64,000 nt of DNA from Chryseobacterium sp. RU37D. GTDB taxonomy: Bacteria > Bacteroidota > Bacteroidia > Flavobacteriales > Weeksellaceae. Under the pieces are notes generated by a model. That model saw only the letters and a list, made by a program, of their open reading frames with translations. It had not been told where the DNA came from and made no database searches. A program made the position numbers and the translations under genes. Shown one piece after another: positions 52,491 through 63,332 of the stretch. The number at the start of each line of letters is the position of its first letter. Positions within the stretch are counted from its first letter, which is position 1. The stretch lies in contig NZ_FTMM01000007.1 of NCBI RefSeq assembly GCF_900156075.1, positions 60,022 to 124,021 on the forward strand, read 5' to 3'.

Positions 52491-53141
52491 TTACTTTCTG
52501 TTTTTATGATTATTGTTGTTGTGTCTCTTTTTATTAGACTGGTTTTTACTATTATTTCGGTTATTGTTATTATTTCTGTTGTTACTGTTTGTGTAATAGA
52601 TTTTACTCTTCTCCAGCGTTTCGATTCCCGTGAGATCCAGTCTGTTTTCGGAGAGTTCTTTCAAGTGGCGGAAGATGACATCATCCGTTACGTGTTCTTT
52701 ATTATATACGTTATAGGACTTTTTCATATTGTTGGCAATCACTTCGATCAGGGCTTCTTTTTCGTCACCTTGTTCTAGCTCGATTGCTTTTTCTATTAAT
52801 TGAAGAATACTTTTTCCGTAGAATTTAAAATCGCCCTGAAGTTTCGGGTATTCCATCTTTTTGGGCCTTTCGGCAAGTTGTTCTCTGGTCGGGAAGGGGT
52901 AAGGTGAGTCTACATCCAGATCATAATTAGCCAAAATAAAAAGATGATCCCAAAGCTTATGTTTATAATTTTCTTCGTCTCGGAGCTGGGGGTTTCTCTG
53001 ACCCATAAAATCAATGATTGCCATTGCCATTTCGCTTCTTTCTTCTTTTGTAGAAAGTTCTTTGCAATGTTCAACCAACTGTTGTATAATTCTGCCATAT
53101 TCAGGCAAATGAAGCTGAGTTTTTTGGGTATTGTATTCCAT
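52491..53141 (-). CDS. DUF4290 family protein with Asn/Lys-rich tail
   Basis: A Bacteroidetes-specific family found next to murA. About 180 residues of helical domain (MEYNTQKTQLHLPEYGRIIQ) are followed by a tail from about 180 that is almost only N, K, R, S and H. The start is ATG 53141; the in-frame TTG at 53150 belongs to the -7 box TATATTTG, which is six bases from the ATG. The function is unknown; the fixed pairing with murA suggests a role in cell-wall synthesis, and the basic tail suggests binding of nucleic acid or acidic polymers. Confidence 0.88.
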   Translation of the reverse strand: MEYNTQKTQLHLPEYGRIIQQLVEHCKELSTKEERSEMAMAIIDFMGQRNPQLRDEENYKHKLWDHLFILANYDLDVDSPYPFPTREQLAERPKKMEYPKLQGDFKFYGKSILQLIEKAIELEQGDEKEALIEVIANNMKKSYNVYNKEHVTDDVIFRHLKELSENRLDLTGIETLEKSKIYYTNSNNRNNNNNRNNSKNQSNKKRHNNNNHKNRK

Positions 53142-53147
53142 AGTATG

Positions 53148-53155
53148 CAAATATA
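53148..53155 (-). promoter_or_regulatory. -7 box TATATTTG, 6 nt from the DUF4290 ATG
   Basis: Exact TANNTTTG match on the minus strand, six bases from ATG 53141; candidate leaderless mRNA leading into murA. Confidence 0.5.
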
Positions 53156-53329
53156 TGGATTAATGGAAAAATTGTACCGAAAATCTTAAAAGTTTATTGT
53201 TTTTTTATAAAAATTTAAATAATCTTTTCGTAACGTTTATTGGTAAAAATGAAAATTATTTCACTTCGATTAGAATTTATTTTAATAAAATTGTATTTTC
53301 GTTAATAGTTTAATAATTAAAATTTCGAT

Positions 53330-54766
53330 ATGAAAAAAACACACTTTTTACTCTCTTTACTAGGCTTAGGGCTTATTAATTCCTGTCAGAATAATGATGA
53401 AATGTCAGTTGAAAATCCGAAACAACAGGAAGTTCATAACAAAACGGTGAATGTTACCAACCATGATGGTCGACCTTTCAGCACAGGAACTTCCTCCAAC
53501 ATTAATGCTAAATTCGTTGCGGGACCTGGAGGTAGCGTTTTGATGCAAGGTTTTTACTGGGATGTTCCCGATGGCGGAAATTGGTGGAATACCGTAAAAG
53601 GAAAAGTTACGGATTGGTCGAATGCAGGAATCGGTGCAATCTGGCTTCCTCCTGCTTCAAAAGCACAAAACGGAGCGTATTCTATGGGGTATGATCCTAC
53701 GGATTATTATGATTTTGGAAATTTTAATCAAAATGGAAGTGTGGAAACACGTTTTGGATCAAGAACAGAGCTGGAAGCTTTAATTACACAGGCTCATGCT
53801 GAAAATATGCAGGTCTATGCAGATATTGTTATCAATCATAACAGCGGCGGGCAGTCTCAGGCCAATCCGTACACGGGAACCAATACATGGACAGATTTTT
53901 CCGGAGTAGCCTCTGGAAAATTCCCCAGAAGCTACAATGATTTTTATAAAAATGCCTATGGAAATAATGATGAAGGCGCTTTCGGCGGTTTTCCGGATCT
54001 GTGTCATGCGAATCCTTATGTTCAGGACTGGCTTTGGGGAAGGGATGATTCTGTCGGAAAGTACTATAAAAATGTCATGAAATTCGACGGTTGGAGATTC
54101 GATTATGTAAAAGGTTTCGGACCGTGGGTTGTGAATAACTGGAACTCAAATGTGGGCGGATTTTCCGTCGGAGAATTATGGGATTCTAATGTCAACACGC
54201 TGGAATGGTGGGCGAATAATGCCAACAGTTCCGTCTTCGATTTTGCGGCATATTATAAGATGGATGAAGCCTTTGATAATGGGAATTTAAATGCGCTCAA
54301 TGATGATATGATGTGGAAAAGGAATCCTTTCAAAGCTGTAACTTTTGTTACAAACCATGATACCGATATCATTTACAATAAAATGCTGGCCTATGCCTAT
54401 ATCTTAACGCATGAAGGTTATCCTACGATTTTTTACAGAGATTATGAAGAGTGGCTAAGTAAGGAAAGATTGAATAATCTGATCTGGATTCACAACAATA
54501 AGGCAACCGGTACAACCTCAATTCTTTATACGGATAATGACGAATATATCGCAAGAAGAAATGGCTACAACGGAAACCCCGGGCTGGTTGTTTACATTAA
54601 TAATTCTTCAAGCTGGCAGGAAAGATGGATTGAGACAAATTGGAGCAGTCAGCAGATCAAAGATTTTACAGGGCATTCCAGCTGGTATCCTACCACGCAG
54701 GGCGATAAGTGGGTGAAAATCCAATGTCCGCCGAATTCTTATTCTGTTTGGTCTTTGAATCAATAA
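53330..54766 (+). CDS. GH13 alpha-amylase lipoprotein, archaeal (GH13_7-like) type
   Basis: The 478-residue protein has a signal peptide and lipobox (LINSC, C19), so it is anchored at the cell surface or outer membrane. GH13 regions are complete: DIVINH (165-170), GWRFDYVKG with nucleophile D258, GELWD with acid/base E282, and TNHDTD with D344. The segments LMQGFYWDVPDGGNWW, AIWLPPASKAQNGAYSMGYD and PTIFYRDYEEWL are those I know from Pyrococcus/Thermococcus amylases (subfamily GH13_7), not from SusG or Bacillus enzymes. A TATTTTCG box at 53295 may be its promoter. Confidence 0.93.
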   Translation: MKKTHFLLSLLGLGLINSCQNNDEMSVENPKQQEVHNKTVNVTNHDGRPFSTGTSSNINAKFVAGPGGSVLMQGFYWDVPDGGNWWNTVKGKVTDWSNAGIGAIWLPPASKAQNGAYSMGYDPTDYYDFGNFNQNGSVETRFGSRTELEALITQAHAENMQVYADIVINHNSGGQSQANPYTGTNTWTDFSGVASGKFPRSYNDFYKNAYGNNDEGAFGGFPDLCHANPYVQDWLWGRDDSVGKYYKNVMKFDGWRFDYVKGFGPWVVNNWNSNVGGFSVGELWDSNVNTLEWWANNANSSVFDFAAYYKMDEAFDNGNLNALNDDMMWKRNPFKAVTFVTNHDTDIIYNKMLAYAYILTHEGYPTIFYRDYEEWLSKERLNNLIWIHNNKATGTTSILYTDNDEYIARRNGYNGNPGLVVYINNSSSWQERWIETNWSSQQIKDFTGHSSWYPTTQGDKWVKIQCPPNSYSVWSLNQ

Positions 54767-54775
54767 TTTAAATAA

Positions 54776-54809
54776 AAAAGGCTGCTTAATCATTGAGTAG
54801 TCTTTTTTT
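54776..54809 (+). terminator. Terminator of the amylase gene
   Basis: AAAGGCTGCTTAA pairs with TTGAGTAGTCTTT (with G-T pairs) and T7 follows. Confidence 0.75.
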
Positions 54810-54811
54810 AT

Positions 54812-55219
54812 CTAAATAAACTTCGCCCTTTGGTGCGGTGTCGGGAGGTAACATTTCTGATTGGCCAGCTTCATCCTGTTTTTTGAAATAACATCATAAA
54901 CTTTATCACTTAAAAAGCTTGGTATGATTTTTCCTAGCCATGAAAGCTTGTAAATTCCTCCAATAAGATTGGCAATCTGTAGAGCCGCTTCTGATTTTTG
55001 CAGGTAATATTTATTCGGCTTCCAAAGATACATTGTATTGAAAACTTTCGTATTTAATCCCCTTTCAAATAAAAATTTTTGTCCAAAATCAGATTGTAGC
55101 GAAGCAAACATGAACTGATCTTTCTTATCTCTCCCCAAAATCCATTGTACCCAAAAATTGCAGACTCCACAATCCCCGTCAAAAAATACAACATATTTGT
55201 TTTCTAGACTTTCTTCCAT
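54812..55219 (-). CDS. DCC family thiol-disulfide oxidoreductase (DUF393)
   Basis: The 135-residue protein opens with VVFFDGDCGVCNFWVQWILG: the DxxCxxC motif that names the family, at about residues 14-20. FASLQSDFGQKFL and SEAALQIANLIGGIYKLSWL follow. It has a thioredoxin-like fold of unknown substrate, probably cytoplasmic or membrane-peripheral. It lies 9 bp after the haem-binding gene, so the two are an operon. Confidence 0.9.
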   Translation of the reverse strand: MEESLENKYVVFFDGDCGVCNFWVQWILGRDKKDQFMFASLQSDFGQKFLFERGLNTKVFNTMYLWKPNKYYLQKSEAALQIANLIGGIYKLSWLGKIIPSFLSDKVYDVISKNRMKLANQKCYLPTPHQRAKFI

Positions 55220-55228
55220 GATTTTGTT

Positions 55229-55690
55229 TTAAAGATTCATTTTTCGCTCTGTCTCAGATTTCTCTTTTTTGAAATAATTAATTAAAATTTTTCTTTGTTC
55301 ATCTGTCAGCTTAGCATCCTGGTGGCCAACGAAGTAAGATTCGAGAGGCATTTCTTTTTTTTCAATCATCTCTATACATTCCTGCAATTTGTGTGCCTGC
55401 TTTTTTGGCTCGTAAACGGCAAAAGTAGAAAAGTTCAGATGTTTCCTTCCTTCATTAATGTGATTTTTCAACACCCAGGAAGCAGGGGCAAAATTAGAAT
55501 ACCAGGGATATTTTGTTTCGTTGGAATGACAGTCGTAGCACGAGCTGGTGATGACGGCTGCCACTTCCGGAGGAGTGTTTTTTATTCTCAAAAAATCCAT
55601 TCCCGGTGTGGGAACGGGATTCGTCTTATCAATCGGGAAAAACTGGATGATAATAAATGCTACGAGTAAAACTGTTATTATTTTTTTCAT
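55229..55690 (-). CDS. Haem-binding domain protein (cytochrome c-like, CxxCH)
   Basis: The 153-residue protein has an N-terminal signal or membrane segment (KKIITVLLVAFIIIQF) and a single haem-attachment site SSCYDCHSNETKYPWYSN near residue 50. The pattern WYSNFAPASWVLKNHINEGR is the 'haem-binding domain' family common in Bacteroidetes. It is presumably periplasmic and carries covalent haem. The start ATG 55690 suits the signal; an ATG four codons upstream is also possible. Confidence 0.88.
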   Translation of the reverse strand: MKKIITVLLVAFIIIQFFPIDKTNPVPTPGMDFLRIKNTPPEVAAVITSSCYDCHSNETKYPWYSNFAPASWVLKNHINEGRKHLNFSTFAVYEPKKQAHKLQECIEMIEKKEMPLESYFVGHQDAKLTDEQRKILINYFKKEKSETERKMNL

Positions 55691-55702
55691 GCCTGAATTC
55701 AT

Positions 55703-58316
<2,614 letters not shown>

Positions 58317-58345
58317 TTAAAAAATGAAATTTAACGAAAAAAATT

Positions 58346-58374
58346 AATAAGACAGTCGGTTTGACTGTCTTATT
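58346..58374 (+). terminator. Hairpin after katG
   Basis: AATAAGACAGTC pairs perfectly with GACTGTCTTATT around GGTTT. Confidence 0.8.
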
Positions 58375-58429
58375 GTATGAGTTTTATCAATTTTAACTCA
58401 AAGCTTTAGGATTTATTTGACTAAGAAAA

Positions 58430-58437
58430 TATTTTTG
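58430..58437 (+). promoter_or_regulatory. -7 promoter box TATTTTTG for the tail-fibre-like gene
   Basis: Exact TANNTTTG match, 23 nt from ATG 58461. Confidence 0.55.
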
Positions 58438-58460
58438 TCTTTAAAACAAGTTTGAACAAA

Positions 58461-59066
58461 ATGACAAAAAAATTATTTCCTATCCTATTATTGATAGGCT
58501 CATTTGCTTCTGCCCAAGTCGGGTTTAATACCAATAATCCAAGTGCAACATTAGACGTTGTTGGAAATCCTTCGGATAATGGAAAATTTGACGGAATCAT
58601 TGCCCCGAGAATTTCTGCCAATCAGTTGAAAACAAAAAATTACACTTCTTCACAAACAGGAGCATTGGTGTATGTAACCGCTCCGGATTCTTCGCCTGCA
58701 GGGCAGACTTTGGGCGTGATTTCCACGGGATATTATTATTTTAATGGAGATCCATCTGTTAATCGATGGGTAAAAATTGTTTCTTCGGAGGATCAAAAAG
58801 TAAGGACTTTAGCTTCAGGAACAGTTGCGAATGATGATTATACGATTCTTGTTAGCGGAAATATTTCTCTTCCGGCTGCTAATATTTCTAATCAGGGGAA
58901 AATTTATAATTTAATAAATGATACTGTAGGAAACGTTACTGTTTCTGGAATATTCAGAATCAACGGCGGAAATTTTTCTAATTATATGCTGAATAATAGC
59001 GATCTAGGAAGAGGAGTTGTGGTACAGAGTACGGGCTCTGCGTGGGTTTTGATTTCCAGATATTAA
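58461..59066 (+). CDS. Secreted tail-fibre-like protein of unknown function
   Basis: The 201-residue protein has a signal peptide cut after FASAQ and opens VGFNTNNPSATLDVVGNPSD, a pattern found in a large set of Bacteroidetes secreted proteins that resemble phage tail fibres ('NNPxATLDVxG'). The remainder is Gly/Asn/Thr-rich beta-type sequence without catalytic motif or T9SS sorting domain. I start at ATG 58461, not at the in-frame TTG at 58452. The partial gene at the window end carries a related stretch (NLDVAGNVKIADG). Confidence 0.75.
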   Translation: MTKKLFPILLLIGSFASAQVGFNTNNPSATLDVVGNPSDNGKFDGIIAPRISANQLKTKNYTSSQTGALVYVTAPDSSPAGQTLGVISTGYYYFNGDPSVNRWVKIVSSEDQKVRTLASGTVANDDYTILVSGNISLPAANISNQGKIYNLINDTVGNVTVSGIFRINGGNFSNYMLNNSDLGRGVVVQSTGSAWVLISRY

Positions 59067-59167
59067 ATTTGTTACTTTTTAAGAAACAAAATTTGATTGG
59101 TAAAACGGTCGGAAATATTGAAATAAGTCTTCCTTACCTTAAAATAAAGGAGCTAAAATCTACAAAT

Positions 59168-59208
59168 TGGCCTCAGTGTCTTAAGAACATTTGGGGCCAT
59201 TTCTTTTT
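59168..59208 (+). terminator. Hairpin in the gap after the tail-fibre-like gene
   Basis: TGGCCTCA and TGGGGCCA pair over 8 bp including two G-T pairs, and a T-rich tail follows. It lies about 100 bp after the stop. The rest of 59067-59442 shows no gene. Confidence 0.5.
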
Positions 59209-59349
59209 TCAATTCTAATTTCAAGCTATTATTTTGGTACACCAAAGAGATGCAATTTTATAATGATATTAGGGGTATGATGTTTTAGGTGAAGCCAATA
59301 ATTCGGAAATCCGCTGGGATTTAAAAAGGTAATCATGATAAACTTGCAT

Positions 59350-59378
59350 AAAAAAAATCCTTACTTCAAAAGTAAGGA
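59350..59378 (-). terminator. Terminator of T9SS paralogue 1
   Basis: TCCTTACTT pairs with AAGTAAGGA around CAA; on the minus strand eight T follow. The same hairpin recurs after the other two paralogues. Confidence 0.8.
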
Positions 59379-59442
59379 CAATATTAACTAATGGACAAAT
59401 TTTTTAGAGCCACACTGTCAATTACACTGTGGTTATTGCATC

Positions 59443-60234
59443 TTAATTTTTACTAAACTTTTTATTTATTTTATGTTGTTTTGTCTCTATAGAAACTATA
59501 TAATTACCTTTGATAAGTGAGGAAATATCTACTTCTTGTTTATATCCTTTTAATGATGAACTCATTACTTTTCTTCCTGATTCATCAAAAATTTCATATG
59601 ATTTTAAATTATCTTTAGAGGAAATTGTGAAATTATTTTGTACAGGATTTGGATAAATGCTTACCATATTATCTTTAGTACTTGAGTTAATTTCATCAAC
59701 TCCTAAGATACTTGCAGAGCAAGCAGCTAATAAAGAACCTATACTACCACCCGGACCGTTAATTGTTAATTGTGTATATCCACTAGGAGCATGAATTTTA
59801 AATACTCCGCCTCCACCTCCATTTGTATCTGCTATACCCGTGATAGTATTAGCAGTAATTGAGACACTACAGAAATTAATGGATGTAATAGATACTCCTC
59901 CGCTATTAGAATTGAAACTAAAGCTTTCACCTATATTGGTAGCTCCAATCAAAAATACTAAATCATTTACGGGCTTATCAAAATTTAAGGTTAACGTCCA
60001 TACTCCATTCTGCCCTACCCATAGTGAACCAATATTAAAATTTATAGCTCCAGAGCAGCTTGACCAGGTATTAAAATATGAACTTACACTCCCTGTATAA
60101 GAAGACGTAACATTTACTCCATTAATATTTAAAGTACCATTAGGAGGGATATTTGCCGTTGAAGTGCAAGTCTGAGATTTCAAACCGACTCCAAAAGCTA
60201 AAACGTAAATCATTGAGAAAATTTTTTTTTTCAT
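59443..60234 (-). CDS. T9SS-exported paralogue 1
   Basis: The 263-residue protein has a signal peptide (KIFSMIYVLAFGVGLKSQ, then TC), a beta-rich core of unknown function (NGTLNINGVNVTSS, NFDKPVNDLVFLIG), and a C-terminal type-A T9SS sorting domain (about 185-263: VSIYPNPVQNNFTISSKDNL, then YEIFDESGRKVMSSSLKGYK). It will be exported by the T9SS and cut or anchored at the surface. It is the first of three tandem paralogues whose ends are nearly identical and whose cores differ. Each gene has its own upstream gap and terminator. Confidence 0.88.
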   Translation of the reverse strand: MKKKIFSMIYVLAFGVGLKSQTCTSTANIPPNGTLNINGVNVTSSYTGSVSSYFNTWSSCSGAINFNIGSLWVGQNGVWTLTLNFDKPVNDLVFLIGATNIGESFSFNSNSGGVSITSINFCSVSITANTITGIADTNGGGGGVFKIHAPSGYTQLTINGPGGSIGSLLAACSASILGVDEINSSTKDNMVSIYPNPVQNNFTISSKDNLKSYEIFDESGRKVMSSSLKGYKQEVDISSLIKGNYIVSIETKQHKINKKFSKN

Positions 60235-60627
60235 TTCTGTTTTTATTTTTAATTAATAGGCATTATTTCTACTATATATGCAGGATTTTAATTAGGAATC
60301 CAGTCTTGTATTTTGTATATTAAATTTATCAAACTTGGATTGCGAAAATATGACAAGCTTTGGGATAGGAAAGTAGGATTAGTAGTATGTTTTGTTAAAT
60401 AGAATCTTACAATAATCATGAAAATAAACTACAGTTAATTCTCTTTTTATCAAAACAAATGCTCGCGAAAAGATGATGATATTACAAAAGGTTGATTATT
60501 AAAAAAGTAATCATAGGAAACGCGTATAGAAAAATAAAAAATCCTTACTTCTGAAGTAAGGACAATATTAACTAATGGACAAATTTTTTTAGAGCCACAC
60601 TGTCAAGTACACTGTGGCTATTACATC
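60235..60627. other. Duplicated promoter/terminator gap between paralogues 1 and 2
   Basis: 393 bp without gene. The left part, next to paralogue 1, has GGATTGCGAAAATATGAC and other words that recur at the same place in the two other gaps. The right part is paralogue 2's terminator plus CCACACTGTCAAGTACACTGT, also present after paralogue 1. The copied unit thus includes the control DNA. Confidence 0.6.
60535..60562 (-). terminator. Terminator of T9SS paralogue 2
   Basis: TCCTTACTT pairs with AAGTAAGGA around CTG; a T-rich tail follows on the minus strand. Confidence 0.8.
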
Positions 60628-61452
60628 TTAGTTTTTACTAATTTTTTTATTTATTTTACGTTGTTTTGTCTCTATAGAAACTATATAATTACCTTTGATA
60701 AGAGAGGAAATATCTACTTCTTGTTTATTTCCTTTTAATGATGAGCTCATTACTTTTCTTCCTGATTCATCAAAAATTTCATATGATCTTAAATTATCTT
60801 TAGAGGAAATTGTGAAATTATTTTGTACAGGATTTGGATAAATATTTACCAAATCATCCTTCATATTTGAATTAATGTCATCAACTCCTAAGATACTTGA
60901 AGAGCAAACACCTAATACAGAGCCTGCATCACCACCCGGACCATTAATTGTTAATTGCTGATACCCACTAGATGCATGAATTTTAAATGCCCCACTAGTA
61001 GAACCTAATATTCTTGTTATAGTATTAGAATTCGTTGAGAAACCACATGAGTTAATAGGTGTAATAGATATTCCTCCGCTATTAGAACTGAAATTAAAAC
61101 TCTCATTAAAAGTGCCATCCATTGTGATAACACTATCAGATTTACCTCTAATCAAAAACACTACATCATTTACTGGCTGATCAAAATTTAAGGTTACTGA
61201 CCATGTTTCATAATTTCCTCCTGCCCATAGTGCATTGGGGAGAAAACTCAAGCTATTCAAGTTGCAGGATGGGTTTGTACTAAGACCACTAGTATACATT
61301 TCTACATCCCCTGTAGAAGATGCTGTAACATTTACGCCATTAATATTTAAAGTTCCATTAATAGGAAGGTTTGTGGCTGTGGTGCAAGTCTGAGATTTTA
61401 AACCGATTCCAAAAGCTAAAACGTAAATAATTGAGAAAATCTTTTTTTTCAT
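60628..61452 (-). CDS. T9SS-exported paralogue 2
   Basis: The 274-residue protein is 11 residues longer than paralogue 1, mainly in the core, where GKSDSVITMDGTFNESFNFS replaces a shorter loop. The signal peptide (KIFSIIYVLAFGIGLKSQ, TC), NGTLNINGVNVTASSTG, the NFDQPVNDVVFLI strand and the sorting domain are shared with its neighbours; the sorting domain is near identical to that of paralogue 3. The core has no recognised fold or active site; possible roles are adhesion, coat or binding. Confidence 0.88.
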   Translation of the reverse strand: MKKKIFSIIYVLAFGIGLKSQTCTTATNLPINGTLNINGVNVTASSTGDVEMYTSGLSTNPSCNLNSLSFLPNALWAGGNYETWSVTLNFDQPVNDVVFLIRGKSDSVITMDGTFNESFNFSSNSGGISITPINSCGFSTNSNTITRILGSTSGAFKIHASSGYQQLTINGPGGDAGSVLGVCSSSILGVDDINSNMKDDLVNIYPNPVQNNFTISSKDNLRSYEIFDESGRKVMSSSLKGNKQEVDISSLIKGNYIVSIETKQRKINKKISKN

Positions 61453-61882
61453 TTCTTAGTTTTTTTATTTGTTTTAATTATATCTCTTATTTCTCATATA
61501 AATGATATGTATTATATCTACTGTATAAACTGAATAAATTAGATTCCAATAGGATTTCGATTGGATATTTTGCATAGCGAATCTATCAAATTGAATTGCG
61601 AAAATATGGTGACTTTTGAGAAAAATAAGTAGAAATAGTAGTGCATTTCGTTAATTTGAATTTTGTGATAATCATCAAAAAAACTACATTTTCTTAATTG
61701 CTTCCCAGATGCTATGAAAAAATATTAATATCACAAAGATGTTGATCGTTAAAAGAGAGTACTCATTGTAAACTATTGCAGAAAAACAAAAATCCTTACT
61801 TTTGAAAGTAAGGATGGTATTGAATAACTGAGAAATATTTTAGAAAAAATCAAGCTATCGGATCAAATTATAACTATTGCAC
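61453..61882. other. Duplicated promoter/terminator gap between paralogues 2 and 3
   Basis: 430 bp without gene. ATTGCGAAAATATGGTGACT recurs with few changes in the gap upstream of paralogue 3. The terminator of paralogue 3 is at the right end. Confidence 0.6.
61786..61815 (-). terminator. Terminator of T9SS paralogue 3
   Basis: ATCCTTACTTT pairs with AAAGTAAGGAT around a G/T loop; a T-rich tail follows on the minus strand. Confidence 0.8.
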
Positions 61883-62674
61883 TTAGTTTTTACTAATTTT
61901 TTTATTTATTTTACGTTGTTTTGTCTCTATAGAAACTATATAATTACCTTTGATAAGAGAGGAAATATCTACTTCTTGTTTATTTCCTTTTAATGATGAG
62001 CTCATTACTTTTCTTCCTGATTCATCAAAAATTTCATATGATCTTAAATTATCTTTAGAGGAAATTGTGAAATTATTTTGTACAGGATTGGGGTATATGC
62101 TTACCAAATCATCCTTTGTATTTGAATTAATTTCGTCAGTTCCTAAGAAGATGCTTGCGGAACAAACGGCCAATAAAGAACCGTTACCATTAGTACCCGG
62201 ATCATTAATTGTTAATTGTTGATACCCATTAGGAGCATGAATTTTAAATACTCCACCACCTCCAGCTTGTACTGATGTAATGGTATTAGCATTAATTGAT
62301 GCATAACAAGTATTCATTGGTGTAATAGATACGCTGCCGTTATTAGAAATAAAATTATAATTTTCACCTGGATCAAGACCTGCAATCAAAAATACTAAAT
62401 CATTTACAGGTTTATCAAAATTTAAGGTTTCTGACCATGCTCCATTCTGTCCCACAAATAATGAGCCGGTATTAAAAGTAACATTTACAGTGCAGCTTGC
62501 CCAAAACATATCAAAATTTGTACTTTCAGTTCCTATAGAAGAGGATGTAACATTTATTCCATTAATATTTAAAGTACCATTAGGGGGAATATTTGCTGTT
62601 GAAGCACAAGTCTGAGATTTCAAACCAAGCCCAAAAGCTAAAACATAGATCATTGAGAAAATCTTTTTTTTCAT
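61883..62674 (-). CDS. T9SS-exported paralogue 3
   Basis: The 263-residue protein shares the signal peptide and the last 75-80 residues almost exactly with paralogue 2 (SYEIFDESGRKVMSSSLKGN, then KQEVDISSLIKGNYIVSIET). The core (DMFWASCTVNVTFNTGSLFV, then GLDPGENYNFISNNGSVSIT) follows the same plan but differs at many positions from both others. As the last gene in this direction it is preceded by the 658-bp gap. Same inferred role: a surface-exposed T9SS client. Confidence 0.88.
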   Translation of the reverse strand: MKKKIFSMIYVLAFGLGLKSQTCASTANIPPNGTLNINGINVTSSSIGTESTNFDMFWASCTVNVTFNTGSLFVGQNGAWSETLNFDKPVNDLVFLIAGLDPGENYNFISNNGSVSITPMNTCYASINANTITSVQAGGGGVFKIHAPNGYQQLTINDPGTNGNGSLLAVCSASIFLGTDEINSNTKDDLVSIYPNPVQNNFTISSKDNLRSYEIFDESGRKVMSSSLKGNKQEVDISSLIKGNYIVSIETKQRKINKKISKN

Positions 62675-63332
62675 TTCTTATCTTTTTTTAATTATTTTTT
62701 ATTACACGATGATATTCATGATTACTATATTAAAATTAGATTCCAATTAGCGATCAAACCTGATATTTTGTATAATCAATTTATCAAAACGGATTGCAAT
62801 AATATGGTGACTTTTGCGAAAAAAATGTAGGAATAGTTTCGTGTTTTATTAATTTTAATTTTATCATAATCATCAAAAAACTACATTTTCTTAACTACTT
62901 TCCAGATTTATGAAAAAATGGAAGTAAGAACGAATATTGTTTACAATAATATCCGTCAGATCAAGTTCATAAATTAAGTAAACATCGCCTTTATAGAAAT
63001 AAAATAACCCTTAAAGGCAAGGGTTATCAATAATTTATATAAAAATACTAATTGTTTGTTTTGCGCTGGTTACTTTCTCTGATACAGAATATAATATAGT
63101 GTATAGTGATAGTTAACATCATTTATTAGTTCATCAGTAGATTTTCTCAAGTTTGTTAGACGGTTTCTAAAAGTATTCTAAATTGATATTTCTTTATTGG
63201 AAGTCTTTAGTTTTAGAATCTAAACTGTCACAATCCTGTAATATGCATAGATTTTAAGGACACTACATTTACTAGAAATAAAAAAAAGATTATTTTCGTC
63301 TGCTCATCATACATTTGAAAAACAAATTCTAT
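62675..63332. other. AT-rich gap upstream of paralogue 3
   Basis: 658 bp. The part next to paralogue 3 repeats words of the other two gaps (AATATGGTGACTTTTGCG). Bases 62998-63027 form the terminator of the next gene. No reading frame of interest is visible on either strand; the remainder is unexplained. Confidence 0.5.
62998..63027 (-). terminator. Terminator of the truncated tail-fibre-like gene
   Basis: ATAACCCTT pairs with AAGGGTTAT around AAAGGC, with a TTTT tail on the minus strand; it lies about 310 bp after the stop codon. Confidence 0.6.
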
